Below are positions 33,642 to 47,300 of a DNA stretch of 64,000 bases, piece by piece. Source of the stretch: Linepithema humile (lineage: Eukaryota > Arthropoda > Insecta > Hymenoptera > Formicidae); assembly GCF_040581485.1 (NCBI RefSeq), contig NC_090128.1:620001-684000 (forward strand), read 5' to 3'. The position numbers and the translations under genes are program-made. Every line of letters starts with the position of its first letter. Position 1 is the first letter of the stretch. Below the pieces are notes generated by a model. That model did not search any database. It was not told the origin of the DNA and saw only the letters and a list, made by a program, of their open reading frames with translations.

Positions 33642-36600
33642 AAATGTCAAAGTCTTGGCTAAGCAAGCGTTTATTCCGGTTATGACATAAGAAATTATTT
33701 AACTCCTTTTATATTCGCGATTTTTGCTTGGTAAACTTTAAGCGCTTTATTTTTAATCATGCGCGCTCTATATAATTTTCAAACATTTTATACTGCAAAT
33801 TTTACTCAATCATTAGCGGCATCCGACAATATTTTGATACATTTATATATCCTTTAAAAACTTGTATTTAAATATAACATTTTTATGAAAAAAGTATAAA
33901 AGTTTAAAAAATTTGTCTGTGATGTTTGTTTAAAAAATATTTTGCAAAAAATATGAGTTTAAAGTATAAAATAAATGTGATAAATTACAACCGTTTAACC
34001 GCTTCCTAAATCTTAGTCATAAACAGAACACTACTTGTTACAGAGAAGTGTTTAAATCTGTGATTCTTAAATAGGTCAAAGAGTTATATCCGTTTGTAAA
34101 ACGATTCATTTATTTATACAATATTTTTTTTACACAGACAGAAACTGAATTATAAGAACATTCTTTTTTTGGCACGATCCAAACGACTCATTTCCATCTT
34201 TCACGATTACACACGAGACAAGCAAAATATGTGGTGAAGTATAAAGCATAAAGCGGAATGAGTTATATTTTCCTCCATTGAGTTCGTACACGTGACAAAT
34301 GATTCAGTAATTGTAGCAAACGCATGGAAACATGTTGCACTTTGTCCGGTTATTCGTGAAGGAAAATTGGACGCTGACATCTTCATTTCGCGACTTGAGT
34401 AAGTATTTGTGAAATAAAGGCATTAAGGGCTTTTAAATCAACTAATTATTTTTGAATCGTTATTTTTCTACCCGCTTAAATTTTGCGAAAGACATCTTTA
34501 TTTTCTAATTATTTATAACTCTTTGCTTTTTGATTCACATAAATATTTTTAAACATCAAGGTGTTAAAGCTTCCTGAACTGTATAATTGCGATAATGATA
34601 ATGCTCGTGGAAATTTCGGCTCACATAGAATGTCGTATTGTCAAGCGAAGCAATTAATTTGTGAGCATAAGCGTATAAGAGATGCGCCGCGATATGATTA
34701 CGCCATAAACGGTATTATATTATTAGCGTGAGCGGAAGTTAGACCCAAGTAAATCATCGTGCCTCGCCAGACATTGTATTCGAGTTATTCGAGACTTGGT
34801 GAACTATCGTCTAAGAATACGTCATTGTCGTAACAGAACTAGAATATCTATTTGTCTATTGTAGTATTCCGTCTTTCGATACTTGTGAAATTTAGTTTGG
34901 ATCAACCTCTCTACAATTTTTGCACAGTCTTTGACGTTTAAATATCTATTGTATCAGAATTTATATAACCCGGGTTTTGCTCAAACTTCTAATTATATTA
35001 TGTTAAACTTTTTTTCTTAAGAATTCTTGTTAAAAATAATTTGTAAGAAAATCAATTAATTTACTTAGAGAATATTTATCGATCCATATAAATTGTCATC
35101 TTATTGCTTATGTTTATATAGTTGCTCTCATAGATGTTCAAATTATATGAATTTAATTAAAACAGATCCAAATAAAGTAAATTCACGGCCAGCTTTTTTT
35201 TATTCGGCTTTTGGCGGGCGTTGCTTTCCGCAACAGAATTTTCCGCTTCACCTAGAGCCGAGAGTGCTGGATTGCAGGTAATTGCGAACGCGCAGAATAG
35301 TCCGTCCGAGATGGAAACCGATAAAGCGAGGCGTAATACGGGATTAATGCGAATCGAACGCGATTCCTGATTAATAATTTCAAGGCGGCACGCTCGGCGT
35401 AGCTGCATAATTGGATTCGCGATCGCGCACGATCATCGAAGCAGTAAAATTCTCACGTAGGAGTTAACCTCGACAAGAAAAATGTTAACCTAGATGAATG
35501 ACCGTTTTGGATGTTAAAAGCAATAAAAATCGACATACAAGAAATAAAAACTAGATATAAAAAATAAAAACAATATAATACATAAAATTTCATAAAAATT
35601 AATAACGCAATAGAAATGTTCAGTGTTGTATTTCTTAATAAAAGATTTTTAAAGATGTTCATAAAAACGTTTACAGAGTTATCAGAGTTGAACCGGGCTT
35701 ATCTATTATAGAAAACGATGCATGACGCGCAATGACATAGTAGGGAGATTCGGGACTTAAGTATTAAGCGTTATATTCATAGTCATGAGTCATGACGTAA
35801 ATTCTCTGGGACGGTTCGTTCGTCTGAAATTATCATGTAAGATGATCGCACCACTTTGATACTTTTATGAGACGACAAAATCTAAGTCATTTTTTTTAAA
35901 TCGTATAAACTGTTAATAAAAAAGTATAGCGTCTGTGCAATGTATAACGTTGCGAAAAATGAGAGACTATCGTAGAGAAGGCAATTTTACATAGGCATTA
36001 ATTTTCATCCTGCGCGCATATCCGGTTGCGATTGAAGCTTTAAAAAGTGCAGCATCGATTCCTGTCGCGTTTCGCTTTGGATAAGGAAAGCTATCTCCGT
36101 ACAACACCTCGTCATCCGCGCGAATAGTATCGGCTTTTCCCATCGGGTCAATCGGAGTTTAAATTCCACGGTCGTCGTATATCGATCACCTTCGTCTGTA
36201 CAAGATTATACGTAAGACGTTCGACGTCGCGGTTAATGGAGGTAAGACATTTTCGGCAGAATACCTCGGGTAAGTGGTCGATTACCGCTCTGCCATGTTT
36301 CCTGCCCAGGACTTCGATCTCACTCACGCCTTCGGATGCATCCTGACAATAAATGGACCAAAGGTCGGGGCTGATAGACTTTAAGTACTAATCTCATCAA
36401 GGTGAAGACGACTAATCGCTAATGCGACCGAGCGGATATTGCTCCGCGCACGAACGAAATTGTTATTTCCATCGTCGCGAGTAGGTCATGAAAAATCGGA
36501 CACGACAGTGGGGTCAATTTTTATCACAGCGTGCTTCACTCGCGGGTGCGATAAATCGAGGTTTGAAAATAGAATTATTTTAATTCCGCTAATAAAAATT

Positions 36601-39600
36601 TTAAGAAAAACCACTTTACAAAATAATCTATTTGTTTAATATTTATTTTTTGAAAAAAATACTTTTTATTTATTTTAAACGTTGATTTGTTAAACATTTC
36701 GTATTCAAGTTATGAAATGGGTAAAATTGATATGTTTGCTGAAATTATTGGTGTAATTTTGTACTGATCAAACGGTACAGAATAATTGAGATTGGAACAC
36801 AAAGTCATCATCAATCGTAAAAATATTATTCTAAGCGGGTCACAAGTATTTGAAGACAACGAAAACAACTCCATCGATCTTCACCGCCAAGGCCTGGGGC
36901 GCTGCTGGGACTTATTTGAAAGCTTAACAAACGCTTAAAGTGGAAGAGGGTTAAGGAGCAATGACAATCTAACTCACTGCTGGGATCAGAACTTTGAAAC
37001 TCAACCGCTGTTTCCGTCGAACAAAAGCCGATTACTACAAAGCGATCCGTCAGTGCTATACGTATTATTTCCACCACAGAAATTACCAAATATTTTTAGA
37101 TGTTTTATTTAAATGCATAATGAAGATAGTTGTGCGATAAATTTAATTATTTATTGCATACGTCTTCTTCTAGTAATATTCTTATAAATAACTGCAACAA
37201 TTATTTTGTGGAAATTTAAAAAAACAGAAAACTATAATAAATATATAGTATAAAATATCGTTTCATTATTAAGAAATTTGTAAAAAAAGTATTAATAAAT
37301 TTATAAATGTCGAAAATAATGTTACTATTTGTATTATAAAATGTTTGATATTACACACATACACGCACACAGAGTTCTATGTATAATTCGAATTTATGTT
37401 ATTTTTAAAAATTGTGATTGAATGAATTATCTATATAACATTGGCAAAATCCAAATATTTGTTATATAGCAGAACCAAGTGATATGTTTCATTGCCCCTG
37501 CGATTATGCAATTTTCACACATAACACACGAAACCTTTCGCTCCAATAAACACTACGGTCTAAATACAAAACGGTCGAATCTCAATATTCAGTAAAATCC
37601 TCTTTTGTAAAATATATACACACACACATATAAGAGAAGGAATGTATTTTATGTATTGTTTGAGATAAATTTTAACCACAATTAGAACATCATAAATTTT
37701 CATGATAAAGAACGGAGATTCATTTTTAGATACATTGTCAAATTAAAGATCGAGCTAAGAACGTTGCATTAATTATGTAAATGCAAAGTGGTAGAATGTC
37801 GACTGAATTTCTGAATATATTCCGGTACTTTTCCTTAAATGTTTAAAATCACACATACGTTTTCCTCTTGTCGTCTCACTATTCGTGAGTACGTGAACTT
37901 TTTGTCATTATCAAAGTTTTTGTCATTCGTGCTCGAGATGAAACTGTTAGTCTTTAAAGTAGGTTGTAACCCTCGCACGAGTAAGCGAAGCTTGTGAAGT
38001 GGATGCGTCAGAGTGGATGAGGCTGCAATATTCAGATGCTGTTAGGGAGGATTTTCTCGTCCGCGGCGAATGTATAGACTTTGAGCAGCCTTGGATCAAC
38101 CTGGCGCATTCAGCCGCAGTGTTGGGGCGGCGCCCAGATTTCGTGTCTGATTGTCATTCTTGAAACGTAACGCGTGCTTATTTCTGCCTATTTCTTTTCT
38201 GTAGAAAGATGTATCTACAGTTATCAACAATAAATATGTGTACCCTTATATTACTTTTTCCATCATCGAAGAACTTTATATGTAACAACATTTTTTGCAA
38301 TATTTTTTAAAATTATAATATATTATTTATAAAAACATCAATATATTCCGATAATTTTAGATCCGTGACATTTAGCTTTACAAAATATTAGTTTGTAACA
38401 TTTAAGATACAAATTTTTTTATATAAGATTCTTGTACTATGATTATGTTACAGTTTTTTTTAACTCTTCATCAACATAGCATATGCAAAATTTTATTGTG
38501 TGAGGCTTGTGCATATAAATGTGCATTTGATAATTATATTTTGCGTATTAGTATCACTTCGATAAAGCTACAACTCTAAGTAGAGAGTTTGAAAAATGTT
38601 CGCTGAATTTCATTGGATTACAAAATTGTGAACAATTAAATCGCAAATTGGATAATATCGTATAAAAGCACCTGTGTTAAGGATGAATATAACGTATGAG
38701 TCTTACTGCCAGATATCGCGCTCGTATATCAGATAATTCAGAGTAACGTACATTTGAGCGAATAAAAAGTTGAGAGAATTTTTCCAATAAATGTTACCTC
38801 TTCTCACCGCTGCTACTTCCGATAATTCATTCTCTCGTTATTGATACTGCCAGAAAGATAATTACTTCCACCGCTTTCATCGCTAAAATAACGAGTAGCA
38901 GAAGAGAGATAATAATAACAAAACAGATATAGCAATATATATTTCGTGCAGTAACGTGAAGAGAAAGAGAGAGAAACATTCATGTATCGGTTTTGTACTA
39001 TGTTCTTGCGAAGATACGCTCGACAAATGTCGTTGTCGACAATTTGAATATTTGAACGTTCAAAATATTTAAATATTTGAAGCACGTTTTCGATTTTACA
39101 TTCTACTTTTTTTAATATGCATTTATTATTTCATTATTGATCATTATTTTATTGATTATTTCAGAATAGTAACAAGTAGAATAATTAAGATGTTGTTTCA
39201 GATAATAAGTAAAGATACCCGAGTAATCAAAATGTAAATTATGTCAGTGATGTGCATGAAACTTTACAAATAAAAGATGTTATAATACTGATGAATGCAA
39301 ACGCCCGAGTGTAAAGCAACTGCTTAAATGTATAGCCGCATACAAGTACACTGTCAAATATACAATATAGCTCGGTGCATGGAACATTTCGAGAATATAT
39401 TGCCATCACGGAACAAAAAGTCTAGCCCGCCATTACGTATGCGTTTTAAAACTGTTAAAACTGTTAACGCGGATTTAAGATCGGTGATAAATTTGCATCC
39501 GAATGCAGAAACGACGCGACGCGTCCGCGCTGCACGCGAAAAGATCGTAAAAAGAGGCGCATTCGTAGATTTATGCTTCCACGACGATCTCACTTGCGCC

Positions 39601-42600
39601 GGAAAAATTCAGGACTCTGTATTGGATCCTTCGCGAGTCGAGACGCGTATATTTCATAAAAGCCGTAAATTCTCGTTAAGGGCGTTACCCACGCGCGCGT
39701 GGGTCAAATAATACCGGTAACTTGGCGAGAAATTACCGCGGACATTATATGTGCATTCCCACCGGATACGACCGTATTTCGTTCTAACAACAAGCCGTAA
39801 TTTACTGGTTTTCATTAACAAATATTATTAATATGTAGACGCTGTACATTTCTCGCCACGCAAACCCGATAAAATAATAAAGATGGTCTATTTATACAGA
39901 AGCAATGTGTTAATGGATGAATTATTCCATTTGAATCGAGTGTACACACACGATAATAGTAATAATACAAGTCATACAAAATGTTACATTTTCCCATTCA
40001 ATTAGAATTAAATCAGGTTTAGCATGAGTGAAAATTGCCGCACAAGAAGCTAATTCGCAAGTTAACTAAGGTCAACTTGTCACGGCAACTGTATCTAGTT
40101 TTTGGCCCGTAACGAAAGTTTATGTTGGATTACCGTAATGTCGCGCGACGATGCGACCATTAATCTTCCAGTTCTCGACAGTCAATACCGTCATTGCGTC
40201 ATTTATCAAGATTCGACGGACTGCAGCCGTGAATCGTGATATTTTGAGTTCTCGGCACCCTGCGTCGCGTACGCCGGAGTTTGCCGAGAACGGGAAAGAC
40301 AACAACACGCCGGTTGACCGGGGAGGGAAGAAGGGTCGCCGGTGTGCTTTGCACGAGTGAGCACGGCGCGTGCTGCACTCCTCACATCCGGTCGTGCCGT
40401 GTTGCGACATGCGCGCACGCCGGCTGCCGATAATAATAAGGGCTTGAATAATAGCTTTGCACAAGGCTTCGCGCGGGCAAAACTTACGGGAGGAAGAGTA
40501 CGCTAAAGAACGCGGAGTTTTCATGACGAAAGACGACGTCGCACGGTTGGATTATGTGATTATAATGCCGTCATCCTGATACATTACGGCACATTACTCG
40601 TGTATAGAGTATGCTGCAGACACCTAATGTCATTTCAATTATAGATATTAAAGAACGAAATAAGAAACATGATGGTTGCTTCTAATGGGGACAAGGCGAC
40701 GATAGCTATTCAATCATTTAATTTTGAAAATTTAAAGGTTTTAAAGAATTAAATTTAAAAGATGTAATTAGACGAACAAGTTCTGATTTTGAATTTCCTT
40801 CGAATATAAATTTTACTTTAGTCAAATAAAATCAGCTAAATTAAAGTAAAATAATTGAGATTTGTGATTATATAATATTAATATAATTGAATTCTTATTT
40901 AATTAGAAATTTGCGCGCTATACAAACAACACTACGATCAATACGCGATAGTCATTATTTCATTTCGTATTATTCTAGATCAATAGTTCTGACTCCTCTA
41001 TTATTGGTGCCACCCTAAAAACATGTCTCGCAGTGTGCAGCTGCCTCTACCCTTTATCTCGCTATTTTCCCGATCTCCTTTTAGGAGGTTTCTTTTATTC
41101 TCCAATATTATATTAATACAATAATCGTTTTTTAAACCAATATTAAAGAAGTAATTTAAATTTTAGAATCTAAGAAGATTCTACTAATATTTGTGGAAAA
41201 TAGGTCGAGGCATTTCGACGAAGAATCTTTGTCTCAAACTTTGGTAGTAATGAATAAAAATAATGCGCACATGGATTATTATTGCGCTTCTATCAAACTT
41301 TGCGTTCGAGCAGTTATTTACTTCAGTTTGAAGAATAATCTTCAATTATGTCGACATTTTTCTACATATAAATAAATGCAAAGTATTACTGGCTGCATTT
41401 TCCGTAAAACCGAAAGCTACGAAAATAGATGTGCAGTCCGCGCATACCACGCACGCTTCGTGTCCGTTTTGTAGGACGTCCAGCACGAGATTACGACATT
41501 TAGGATGCCGGGCGTTCGGAGTACGCCAAGATGAATTTTAGGTATGTCCAGATGTCGTACGAAGTAAGGTCACGTTCTGCAAACTGCGATCTGTGCGGTA
41601 TCGCGTGGCAAACTCGCGAAAAGAAGGCCAAAACTTTCGTCATCGGTGTGTATCGGATGAAATTATTCACCCGCATCTCTTTCGTGTATCTTCTGCTTGA
41701 TTAACGAACTAGTCGGTCCGTCGCGTCGATTTCTTATCACAGCCAGATGCTCCACCGCCTCCGCCAAAGTATGCAAATGAAGCGGCTCGCTTCGTCGGTA
41801 GAATAAAAAAAAGAAAAAAAAGAATGAATATGCAACGCTGATTAACTTAAAAATGTCGTTAAAGCCTACCGTCCTGATAAAACGATTTTCGTCCTCCGGT
41901 CTTCTCCCAACGACTATCTTTCGCGCCTTTTTGCGCAGAATTTTTTCCCATCGACTCACGTATCACCGAGAAGAATGCGATATATCGCACATATTTTGTT
42001 ACGGAAGCGTTTTTCGAACAACGATGATAGGATAAAGTCTATTGTTTGCCGTAGCTTTATATATTTGCAGTTTCGCGAAAATGGCTTTTAATTTCACAAA
42101 GGTCGCTCATTATGTCCCATAAGTTAGTGCTAATGAAAGAGCGAAAACACTCGCCGCATGCTAATTGTCGGAATTTAGTCGTCCGCGTGTAATAAAATGA
42201 AAATTAGCAACAGAGCGAGATACAAAGTGTCGTTGGCCGCAAATTTCCGTCGAATTGTGAAAGCACGACACGTCACGCGCGCCTGCCTCGAATGCCGGCG
42301 ACGAGACAGCACGAGAGATAATGCTGGAAATCGCGCGAAAGCCGATAAAGAATCGGGTTCGCGACGCTACTCGCAGTTTCCGCGTGTGTAATACGTTATA
42401 AGAAATCTCCTCCGAGCTGCTATCTGGCAAGCCACGCTTGCCAAGAATCCGCAGGCCATCGAATCCGAGAGACAACCCCCGTCGTGTGATCGCCCCTCAC
42501 GTCGCATCTCCCTAATCTCGGCAACCCTCCCTCGAGCTCGCTACACGCCACGTTATCTTCATTCTCGATCGTGGATGTCGGCGTTTGGGGTGACGCGCGC

Positions 42601-42730
42601 GAGAGCAGCTTTAGCGGCACGCAGGCAAACGTACACACGACCGAGAAGCGTGGCTCGTGCGCGAACGTGCGCGCGCGCATTCTGCAACCCCGAGGGGTGA
42701 CAACGCTACGCGACGCTCCTCATGGCGGCA

Positions 42731-42804
<74 letters not shown>

Positions 42805-42812
42805 GGTGGTGG
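42731..42812. repeat. Trinucleotide microsatellite (ACG)24 followed by (GGT)n
   Basis: Uninterrupted ACG repeat at about 42731-42802, then GGT units to 42812. Translated it would give poly-Asp, poly-Thr or poly-Arg depending on frame, but no frame is supported as coding. Confidence 0.95.
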
Positions 42813-44130
42813 TCTACGTCGAGGGGTGAGGAAGAACAAGCCGCGCGAACGAAGGGGTCGACGAAAGGGGTGAGGGGGGACAGAGCGGGACACGATCGCG
42901 GGTCGACCATCGCGCGCAGCGATGGTGGGGCATGACGACGAGGAGGTGGGGAGTTCGCACGTCGACCGGAACGGCCCCACCAAGTTTTATCCAACGATCC
43001 GGGAGGCTCGTCGAGGTAGTGGTCCGCGCCCCACAGTCGCGACAGCTCGAAGCGCGCGCCGCGTCGACCGAGTTGCGCCTCGCTTGCGGAGTTGCGCGTG
43101 AGGGAGCGGAGCAGAGAGGAAACCCGGAGAGAGAGAAGCGTGGTGGCGACGGTGCTCTAACGGCGGAAAGCGTACGGACGACCGCGCGCAACCCGAGTAC
43201 TCTCCCGAGGGCGCCACCCAGCGTTAGGGGTTGGCGTGACGTTCCGCGTTATCGGGAGGACACGGCGAGAGTGTGGCTCTGTCGAAGGGAGCAGCCGTGT
43301 ACGCGAGAGTGCGGAGGAGTCGCCTTTTATTTTCCGCTGCGATCGTGTTATTATTCCTGTGCGCCGGTGCGTCGCTCGTTATCCAGGTCGCGCCGGTGGA
43401 TGTTTCGCGCGAGAAGCGCCGCGTTTCGTGCGCCGTTCCTCCTGAAAGGGACTTGCGGGTGAAAGTGCCCGAGTAGCACAAGTGCGCGGGGAGGACCTGC
43501 CGCGGGATTTTTTTCTCTCTCGCGGCGAAGCAGTTCCGGTTGCGTCGGGTATCAGCGCCGGCTCCGGTGTTGAGCATCAGCGGTGAGGAGAAGACTGGTG
43601 TAATTCGACGAGTGAGAAGCGAGAGTCGCCGTGTACGCGCGCGTTGACACGCCGCTCAAATTTCGCGGCTGGCTCGGTCGATCCGGATACAAGAGCCGCC
43701 TGTCCAGTTTTTTTCTCCCGCCAGGCTGGTTTCGGGGGTGGCGGTTATACATACCGGGGAGTGCCGCAGGTGCGGAGGAAACTCGGCCCGTTCGGGGGGC
43801 GGTCACGTATCAGCGTTCGTCCTGCGCAACGCCGGGGATCATCCAAAGTTCACCTGGGGAGGAGCCGTGCTCTCTGCGTACGCGGGGACGTTAGCACCTG
43901 GCTGTCGATAGCGTACGTATCAAGATATCACCTGTCTCGCGCGCGGGTTCTGGCGCGGTGCCGCGCTACGGCCTCGCTTCTTAGGTTCTCTCTTACACCC
44001 CCAAACAGGTTATTGATTTTGCCGAAGTAAGGAGGCACGGATGTAGCCCGTACGCCCTGCGACCTGCTCTCTTTCACCCTTGTTCCTCTCCGGTCTCCTC
44101 CCTACCTCCGTCTCTCCTCCCTCACCCCCC

Positions 44131-44152
44131 CTCTCTCTCTCTCTCTCTCTCT
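44131..44152. repeat. CT microsatellite, (CT)11
   Basis: Uninterrupted CT dinucleotides within a longer pyrimidine tract (about 44070-44165) at the edge of the CpG-rich island. Confidence 0.95.
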
Positions 44153-44330
44153 CCCTTTCCCTCTCGTGCTCTATCGTCTCCATCCGTCCGACCGTCTGTC
44201 GGCATCCTCGTTTCACGCCTTGTCCTTGATCCTGCGTATCCGCGACGGCAGGTGAACTTACGCGATCCTCCCGCATATACGCTTCCTCTCGAAAATGTGT
44301 CGCATGCTGGTGGACGATATGTCATGGATC

Positions 44331-47300
44331 ATTGCGCTGCATCGGACGCACGATTCAGTTCTCGAGGGGAATTGGGAGAGGGCAGTATAGGACACTTGAA
44401 GTGATATCGTTGAGACCCCTCGAGGACACGCGGTGTGTCTCACGCGAACTTCGAGGAATCTATTTACTATTCTACTATCGGAATATCGCATACATGTCAA
44501 GTTCACTAGAAGCCGCTGATCGGTGGCCGCGTGTAGGAGTTCGAGCAGACTCATGCCGGCCGGTTCGCACCGAGTCTGTGCACCGTGTTAACGCGATAAA
44601 CATACTTATGCGGTATAATTACAATTGATGTGATCGATGACGTGCTCATTTAGAAGCATACTTGTACGATGAAATTCATCCTTAATCAACATAAAATTAT
44701 GTAGATAATGATTGCATTTTTATTATGTTTATATAAATATATTTTGAGATTTAATATTAAATATATTTCAGCCGGAATCTCGAGTAAGCGATCGACATCG
44801 TATTATTTTTCCTCTTGTAAAATATATCTTATGTCATTAATTCCTACTCGTTTTTATTTCAAATCAATTCTCGCAATGCGCAAAATTGTTTTTGTACCGA
44901 ATCAATCAATAATTGTTCATATTAAAATAAAAAACTGTTAGACAAAGTGATATAACGTACTATAATGTGGTCATCGATCAATTGTCGATTGCAATTTCAA
45001 GAAGACCTTCAAACTCGCATCGATAAGTGAACCTGTCGCACACGTAATTGTTATTTCTTCCGGAAAGTATTCAATCTTATCGATTGACGTTCGTGAACGA
45101 GAAAACTTGTCGCGTATCACCGGCTTTGTACTCTTACGTGGCTCTGGAATATTGATGCCGCAGTATTTCAATTATTCTAAATCATGTTCCAAGAATATAT
45201 ACTCCGCTGGTGATCCGATCAATAGTCATCGACTATTAAACATACATTTTAAAAGTTGTAAAAGTAAAAACAGCGACGTGTGTATATATAAAATTAACTC
45301 TCCTTTGTGACTAAACCCTTTCTTATGTCATCTAAAATGTTAAAAGAATTATATTATTCATTATAATTTGTTATGTATATATTTGTGCGAAAACGTTTAA
45401 AAACCGTCATATCCTGCCGTACTCGAATAAATAATAATTCCTTTGACGTTTACGTGAAGCTTCCGGTTTTCGAAATTCTCTCGGAGCGCGAAGGGTTAGC
45501 ACCATGCCGCGCTCGTGTCTAACGTGATGTCGTGTCAACGAACCCCTATGGCACATTGTTGCGGAATAGCGTGACCGTATACTTCAGACAGTGGTTACGA
45601 GCAGATTCCAACTGACACCGGATCGATCCGACGGGGAACTTTTCACGGCGGGCAGTCGCGGAGACGGCGGAGGCGGCGGTGGCGGCGGTGTGTGCGTATG
45701 TGTGTGTGTGTGTGTGTGTGTGTGCGTGGTCTTTCGCGAAACCGGCGGGCTCGTAGTAAATCAATAGAAGCCACGTGAACCCGCGACGGGCGATCGTTCT
45801 GTCATGCTCCGTCCGTGGAAGCGCGGCCTCGTGAATTTGGCGAGCGAGCAGATCGATAATAATTCGGCTGAGGCCGCCTCCGCGAAGGATTTGACCCTTT
45901 GAACTCCCAATATAGATAGTTTTCCGACCTGATCATTTCTTATGAAGCCACTCTTGCGTAACTTCTAGTGAATAATACACGCCAGAATCTATATCGCAAA
46001 AAATAACTTCCGATAACATTATCGTCAAAGCTTCGAGATGAAAATTTGTTAAGTCAATATGGTTAAGAAAAAAAATTCCGAGATATGCGCTGGACGATAA
46101 ACACGTCCGTTGGTACTGAAAAGCGAATTTCTGATAAGATTAATCGGATGTATTTTTAGCGTTCTGTTTCTTGCAAAGATATTTTCAAAATTTTGTAGAT
46201 TAAGTTTGTAGAATGTTTGTGTGTTGTACGTTTTTATAAAGTTAAATATATTAAGTTTCTCTGCACAATTACATCTGGAATTAAATCTCTAATAAAATCC
46301 ATGCAAAATTAGCTGCACAATGAAATTTCGTTATCGCCTTGTATCTTCAAACCTTAATTCATCAACATCATTTAATTTCTAACGTTAAGTGACTTTACAT
46401 AACAATCAATCTATCTCGTAAGAATGTGTCTGGAAATGTTTCCAATACATAAGATTTCGTGATAAACGGAGAGTTCTGACAAAGTGTTTGCGAAGATAGT
46501 TCCACCTATTTCAGTAACATAGTACATTTAAATGCAATGATAAGACGTGATATGCATGACGGCCAACGCGTGATATAGCATTTGATGGTGATGTAAAACG
46601 CTTTGTGAATTAGATAACGATTGTATGGAGTTATTCCACTCGCGAATCGTCGGATAACATCCATAAAGCTTCTTATACAGATTTCGCCAGTTATACACAA
46701 AGAGGCTATTCAGAAATCTAACATCAATCAAGCTCTCTTGACGGACGTGCCGGATTTATATGTATAATTAAGCTGCCCCTCATTTCTAACTAAATTTACG
46801 CTACTATCATCGTTGTCGACACAACGAGTGACCTATACAGATACAATAAGAAGAGCTCATTAAGCCCACTTTAGATCTGTAATTTACGACAAAAATTGCA
46901 ACAAAATCTTATTTTTACTTTTATGTATCACTTGAATAATAGTAATATGAAAAATAACATAAAAAATACGCCGTATATAAAATTGTAAATGGAATAACTA
47001 GTTGCGAATTCTGTTGCAAAAAACCGTTTAAAAAAATGATATTTTTAAAATACAAATACATGTACCTCATTGGAGAGCACATTGCGACTCTAATGCCAAA
47101 CCATAAATAAATAATATCGCAAAAAATAACCTGAAGTCATTTCGCGTATCTCCGCGCGAGTCTTCACGACGAAGAGGGTTCTCGATAGGAATAGAAACTG
47201 CACGTAGGCGTGTCTGACTCGCTGTACCCGAGAGAGGGATCGCGGCTATTTCTGAAGTTATTTGGCACACTGTGATACATTAACGATGCGTCTAGAATGT

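Larger units (their letters stand above)
29947..42400. other. Long AT-rich intergenic or intronic region without recognised genes
   Basis: Apart from a short element at 31928-32074 and small inverted repeats at 33517-33641, I see no gene, RNA or transposon. Somewhat GC-richer patches occur at 36.0-36.5, 38.0-38.2, 39.4-39.7 and 40.1-40.5 kb. The longest ATG-started frames there (39328-39711 plus strand, 40120-40524 minus strand) have no recognisable features. It may be intron of a gene with exons outside the window. Confidence 0.5.
42400..44330. promoter_or_regulatory. CpG-rich island, candidate promoter and untranslated first exon
   Basis: About 1.9 kb of GC-rich, CpG-dense sequence in an AT-rich setting, with an ACG tract, GGT tract, GCGCGC stretches and a CT tract at the right end. 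Overlapping open frames occur in nearly all six frames, as expected for stop-poor GC-rich DNA. None begins with a well-placed ATG and has a recognisable domain. Most plausibly a promoter with a long leader exon of a gene that continues outside the recognised region. Direction cannot be told: possible donors GTGAGG near 43581 and GTAAGG near 44026 favour the plus strand weakly. Confidence 0.5.

Noticed and set aside
36826..37089. 87-codon minus-strand frame in a non-AT-rich patch
   Set aside because: Starts with TTG rather than ATG, and no similarity recognised on either strand.
39328..39711. 127-codon plus-strand ORF with ATG
   Set aside because: No recognisable motif, no splice context or promoter signal.
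40120..40524. 134-codon minus-strand ORF with ATG
   Set aside because: No domain, signal or homology recognised; GC-rich patch with open frames on both strands. Could be revisited with transcripts.
42571..43000. Frames encoding poly-Asp, poly-Arg or poly-Ser through the ACG repeat
   Set aside because: Homopolymers arise from the microsatellite in every frame; nothing around them looks like a protein.
43273..43476. 67-codon frame with a hydrophobic, signal-anchor-like stretch in the CpG-rich island
   Set aside because: Its start is GTG with no in-frame ATG upstream, several other frames are open at the same place, and the composition explains the hydrophobic run.
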